A stretch of DNA of 64,000 bases, from contig NZ_NOIU01000004.1 of the NCBI RefSeq assembly GCF_004136635.1, positions 124,001 to 188,000 of the forward strand, in the 5' to 3' direction. This document shows positions 60,939-64,000 of the stretch, piece after piece. The number at the start of each line of letters is the position of its first letter. Position 1 is the first letter of the stretch. This stretch comes from Rothia halotolerans. GTDB taxonomy: Bacteria > Actinomycetota > Actinomycetes > Actinomycetales > Micrococcaceae. A program made the translations under genes and the position numbers. Under the pieces are notes generated by a model, which worked only from the letters and a program-made list of their open reading frames with translations, had not been told where the DNA came from and searched no databases.

Positions 60939-62168
60939 TCACTCCCGCGTGAACGCCAGCGACACGTTCTGACCCCCGAACCCGAAGGAGTTGCTCAGCA
61001 CGGCCCCCTGCGGGAGATTCCGCCGCTGCGTCGCGACGTCGAGCCCCACCTCAGCGTCGACGCCGGCCGTGGCGAGGTTCCGGGTGGGCGGGACGACGTC
61101 GTGCCGCACGCTGAGGATCGCGAGCACCGCCTCGATCGCGCCGGCCGCCCCGAAGAGGTGCCCGAGCGCGGCCTTGGGCGCGGTCGCCGTGATGGGACCG
61201 AAGACCTCGTGGATCGCCCGGGCCTCGGCAACGTCGCCCACCGGCGTCCCCGTGGCGTGGGCGTTGACGTGCCCGAACTCCTCGGGTGAGAGCTCCGTCT
61301 GGGCCAGCGCCTTGCGCATGGCCGAGACCTGCCCGCGGCCGTCCGGGGCGGGCGCGGTGATGTGGTGCGCGTCGGAGCTGACACCGGCGCCGGCCAGCGT
61401 CGCGTAGGGCCGGGTGCCCCGGGCCGCGGCGTGCTCGGCGCTCTCCAGGATCACGACGGCGGCGCCCTCGCCGAGGACGAATCCGGTGCGGTCCGCCGCG
61501 AACGGCCGCGAGGCCTCGGCCGGGTCCCCGGTGCTGCGCGCCAGCGCCCGCGTCTGGGCGAAGCCGGCGACGGTGATCGGCGTGATGGCCGCCTCCGTCC
61601 CGCCCGCGATGACGACGTCGGCCTCTCCCGCCCGGATGAGCCGCGCGCCGAGGGCAAGCGCCTCGGCGCCGGAGGAGCAGGCCGAGACCGGGGTATAGGA
61701 GCCGGCCCGCGCGTCGTAGCGGATGCTGATGTGGGCCGCGCTCGCGTTCGGCATCAGCATCGGGACCGTGCGGGGCGAGACGCGGCGGGCTCCGGAGGCC
61801 TCCAGGACGTCGTCCTCGTGCAGAAGGCTGCGGACGCCGCCGATGCCCGTCCCCACCGCCACGGCGAGGCGCTCGGGGTCGGCGGCGGGGGCGCCGGCAT
61901 CCGCCCAGGCCTCCGCCGCGGCGGCCAGCGCCGCCTGCTGGGAGCGGTCGAGCCGCTTGGCCTCCACGGGCTTCAGCAGGCCGGCCGGGTCGAGCGCCAT
62001 CGTCCCCGCGACCGTATCCGAGGCCCCCTCTCCCTCGGGGAAGGAGAGGGGGCGGACCCCCGACTTCCCGGCCAGGAGCGCCTCCCACGTGGTGGCGGCG
62101 TCGCCTCCCAGGGGCGTGACCGCCCCGATGCCCGTGACCACTGCCTTGCTGCCCAGTCCCATTCTCAT
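60939..62168 (-). CDS. fabF: Beta-ketoacyl-ACP synthase II (FabF-type)
   Basis: A condensing enzyme of fatty acid synthesis, 409 residues (407 if the ATG at 62162 is used). The catalytic triad is C164 in SACSSGAEAL, H304 in NAHATGTP and H337 in LGHLFGAAG; the end has the SNSFGFGGQN motif. No acyl carrier protein or other fab gene lies next to it, so it may be a lone copy tuned by its regulator. Two palindromes sit between it and the divergent TetR gene. Confidence 0.9.
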   Translation of the reverse strand: MRMGLGSKAVVTGIGAVTPLGGDAATTWEALLAGKSGVRPLSFPEGEGASDTVAGTMALDPAGLLKPVEAKRLDRSQQAALAAAAEAWADAGAPAADPERLAVAVGTGIGGVRSLLHEDDVLEASGARRVSPRTVPMLMPNASAAHISIRYDARAGSYTPVSACSSGAEALALGARLIRAGEADVVIAGGTEAAITPITVAGFAQTRALARSTGDPAEASRPFAADRTGFVLGEGAAVVILESAEHAAARGTRPYATLAGAGVSSDAHHITAPAPDGRGQVSAMRKALAQTELSPEEFGHVNAHATGTPVGDVAEARAIHEVFGPITATAPKAALGHLFGAAGAIEAVLAILSVRHDVVPPTRNLATAGVDAEVGLDVATQRRNLPQGAVLSNSFGFGGQNVSLAFTRE

Positions 62169-62176
62169 CCCCGTTC

Positions 62177-62218
62177 TTGTATGCCATACAACTCTGCGTC
62201 GTTTTGTATGCTATACAA
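62177..62218. promoter_or_regulatory. Twin operators between fabF and the TetR regulator
   Basis: TTGTATGCCATACAA (62177-62191) and TTGTATGCTATACAA (62204-62218) are 15-bp inverted repeats whose starts are 27 bp apart. They stand next to both start codons, so a bound TetR protein would block both genes. A half-site TTGTATGCC recurs near 63057, upstream of the formaldehyde dehydrogenase. Confidence 0.82.
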
Positions 62219-62225
62219 TCGGAGC

Positions 62226-62834
62226 GTGAAACAGAAGCCTGGCGAGCAGCGCGCAGCCCCCGAGCCGGTCCTGGATCGCGGGCGCACCACCCGGCGGCGC
62301 ATCATGGAGGCCGCCGCCCGCCTGTGCGTGGAGCGGCCGGGGCGGGAGCTGAGCGTAGCGGAGATCGCCCGCGCGGCCGGCGTCTTCCCGAACCAGATCA
62401 CCTACTACTTCGGCTCCAAGGACTCGCTGCTCGTGCACGCGGCCTTCCTCGCGCTGCTCCACGACACCCGGCGCATCGAGAGAATGGGGGCCGGGGCGCC
62501 TGACGCCGAGGCTTTCCGGCGGCGGATCGCGCGCGGGGTGCTCTCCCTCTCCTCGCTGCCCCCGGTCGCCCGGGCGCTCGCGGCAGGCATCTCGCGGGCG
62601 GAGCTCGCCCCCGTGGTGGACACGCACGTGCATCTGCTGTTCCGCCAGTCCGAGCGGTACCTCCGGCGGCTGCTCGAGAGCCGCGGGTGGATCCTCGACC
62701 GGTCCCTCGAGCTGGAGGTGAAGACCTTCTGGAGCGCCGCCCTCGGAGCCGCGCTGCTCTCCCGGGCCGGCGTGCAGGGCACTGGGGCCGACGTCGATCT
62801 GGCGGGGACGCTGACCGTTCGCGACGGAAGCTGA
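62226..62834 (+). CDS. TetR family regulator
   Basis: A 202-residue repressor. The N-terminal helix-turn-helix is RRRIMEAAARLCVERPGRELSVAEIARAAGVFPNQITYYFGSKDSLL (residues about 22-68), and the C-terminal ligand domain is helical. The motif VFPNQITYYFGSKDSL is typical of regulators in actinobacterial lipid genes. The GTG at 62226 lies right after the second operator, so the mRNA leader is very short. It most likely represses itself and the ketosynthase. Confidence 0.85.
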   Translation: MKQKPGEQRAAPEPVLDRGRTTRRRIMEAAARLCVERPGRELSVAEIARAAGVFPNQITYYFGSKDSLLVHAAFLALLHDTRRIERMGAGAPDAEAFRRRIARGVLSLSSLPPVARALAAGISRAELAPVVDTHVHLLFRQSERYLRRLLESRGWILDRSLELEVKTFWSAALGAALLSRAGVQGTGADVDLAGTLTVRDGS

Positions 62835-63085
62835 ACGGCCGGGATGGCGACTGGCTGTCTGGGGTTGGCGCTGACTGTCCGCGATGGATGCTGACAGATC
62901 GGGGCGTACGCCGGCCGTCCGCGATGGAAGCTGGCGGGTCGCGACGGACGCTGCCAGGTCGGGGCTGACGCAGCCCCCGTGACGAGGCGGGACTCTTCTG
63001 GCGCTAGTGACCGGCGCGATTTTGTGACATAGACTACAGAAACTCGGCATCCAGCGTTGTATGCCGGACGACAAGGAGGTCACCC
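62835..63085. repeat. Degenerate tandem repeats before the formaldehyde dehydrogenase
   Basis: Between 62815 and 62985 a unit like GTCCGCGATGGAAGCTG followed by a GGTCGGGG-like stretch recurs four or more times with changes. The right part holds the promoter of the next gene (CTAGTGACCGGCGCG, TTTTGTGACATAGACTACAG) and a half-site of the TetR operator at about 63057. Confidence 0.5.
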
Positions 63086-64000
63086 ATGTCCGATAACCGC
63101 GCCGTCGCCTATCAGGGTCCCGGCAGGGTCGAGGTCATCGACACCAGCTACCCCACCTTCGAGCTCAAGGACGGTCCGGGAGTCCATCCCGCCAACGTGG
63201 GGCGCAAGCTTCCCCATGCGGCCATCCTCAAGGTGGTCACCACCAACATCTGCGGCTCCGACCAGCACATGGTCCGGGGCCGCACGACTGCTCCCGAGGG
63301 ACTCGTCCTCGGCCACGAGATCACCGGCGAGGTGGTCGAGACCGGCCCCGGTGTCGAGTTCATCCAGAAGGGCGACATCGTCTCCGTCCCCTTCAACATC
63401 TCCTGCGGGCGCTGTGTCAACTGCAAGAAGCAGCGCACGGAGATCTGCCTGAACGTCAACCCGGACCGGCCGGGCAGCGCCTACGGCTACGTGGACATGG
63501 GCGGGTGGGTCGGCGGCCAGGCCGAGTACGCGCTGGTGCCCTACGCCGACTGGAACCTCCTGAAGTTCCCCGACCGGGACCAGGCCCTGGAGAAGATCCT
63601 GGACCTGACGATGCTCTCGGACATCTTCCCCACGGGCTTCCACGGCGCCGTGACCGCCGGTGTCGGGCCGGGCTCCTCGGTCTACGTCGCCGGCGCCGGG
63701 CCGGTGGGCACCGCGGCGGCGGTCGGCGCCCAGCTGCTGGGCGCTGCCGTGGTCATCGTGGCGGACATGAACGCGGACCGGCTCGCCAACGCCCGGAAGT
63801 TCGGGTGCGAGACGATCGACGTGTCCGAGGAGGACCCCCGCGAGGGCATCGCCCGGATCCTCGGACGCGAGGAGGTCGACGCCGGCATCGACGCCGTGGG
63901 ATTCGAGGCCAAGGCCCACGGGCACGACGCCCCGGAGGCCCCTGCGGCCGTGCTCAACACGCTCATGGACATCACGGAGGCCGGCGGCGCGCTCGGGATC
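63086..64000 (+). CDS. fdhA: Glutathione-independent formaldehyde dehydrogenase (partial)
   Basis: A zinc-dependent medium-chain dehydrogenase that oxidises formaldehyde with tightly bound NAD. 305 codons are visible and the gene continues beyond the right edge (the family is about 400 residues). Catalytic zinc ligands are C56 (TNICGSDQH) and H77/E78 (LGHEITGE). The structural zinc cysteines are C107, C110, C113 and C121, and the NAD fold is VAGAGPVGTAAAVGA. AAGGAGGT precedes the ATG. It could detoxify the formaldehyde made by sarcosine oxidase, although that operon is 60 kb away. Confidence 0.93.
   Translation, partial: MSDNRAVAYQGPGRVEVIDTSYPTFELKDGPGVHPANVGRKLPHAAILKVVTTNICGSDQHMVRGRTTAPEGLVLGHEITGEVVETGPGVEFIQKGDIVSVPFNISCGRCVNCKKQRTEICLNVNPDRPGSAYGYVDMGGWVGGQAEYALVPYADWNLLKFPDRDQALEKILDLTMLSDIFPTGFHGAVTAGVGPGSSVYVAGAGPVGTAAAVGAQLLGAAVVIVADMNADRLANARKFGCETIDVSEEDPREGIARILGREEVDAGIDAVGFEAKAHGHDAPEAPAAVLNTLMDITEAGGALGI

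Overview
The window is about 64 kb of very GC-rich DNA from the chromosome of a high-GC Gram-positive bacterium (Actinomycetota). I would guess Micrococcales, with low confidence. The signs are G/C-ending codons almost everywhere, many GTG starts with 1-8 bp gene overlaps, an apparent SAM-IV-type riboswitch (a class known mainly from actinobacteria), a soxB/glyA locus, and the mix of LacI, GntR and TetR regulators. I see no tRNA, rRNA, insertion sequence, integrase or replication origin.

Layout. 1-7 kb: glyA-soxB (glycine/sarcosine catabolism, soxB cut by the left edge), a divergent FCD-type GntR regulator and a YkvI-like permease. Both promoters carry the same TGATATATCA operator. A class I aminotransferase-glyoxylate reductase pair follows. 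7-19 kb: a cyclitol (inositol-type) catabolic island under a LacI regulator. It holds iolD, an iolE-like gene, three Gfo/Idh/MocA dehydrogenases, an aldehyde dehydrogenase, an HpcH/HpaI aldolase and a 2-hydroxyacid dehydrogenase, but no iolB or iolC. 19-25 kb: a Fic protein with a long palindromic operator, a small unknown gene, UspA with a crcB/fluC pair, a frameshifted RibD/DHFR-like gene flanked by a dispersed repeat, and a BASS/ACR3-type transporter. 25-31 kb: an organosulfur-scavenging operon (two DszC/SfnB-like flavoenzymes, a DszA/NtaA-like monooxygenase and an MFS carrier) read from a SAM-IV-type riboswitch. A divergent CobW-like GTPase lies next to it. 32-37 kb: a second sugar/cyclitol operon (MFS transporter, dehydrogenase, TIM-barrel isomerase, LacI) with twin operators. 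37-47 kb: an arginase-like protein, a lipoprotein, a PTS EIIC-like membrane protein, a PIN toxin-antitoxin pair, two APC permeases, a LacI regulator and a tandem UspA protein.

47.6-60.7 kb: a complete type I-E CRISPR-Cas locus with an unusual split layout. cse1-cse2-cas7-cas5 run leftward, and cas6e-cas3-cas1-cas2 run rightward into an array of 62 regular repeats plus a decayed tail, on a strict 61-bp period. The most interesting item lies between the two operons. It is a two-repeat, one-spacer mini-array (about 51967-52057, minus strand) with the same 61-bp period and covarying hairpins. The first 15 nt of its spacer match the cse1 promoter region except at positions 6 and 12, which Cascade leaves unpaired, and the site is flanked by 5'-AAC. 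This looks like a crRNA-like guide through which Cascade represses its own genes.

61-64 kb: a FabF-type ketosynthase with a divergent TetR regulator and twin operators, then an fdhA-type formaldehyde dehydrogenase cut by the right edge.
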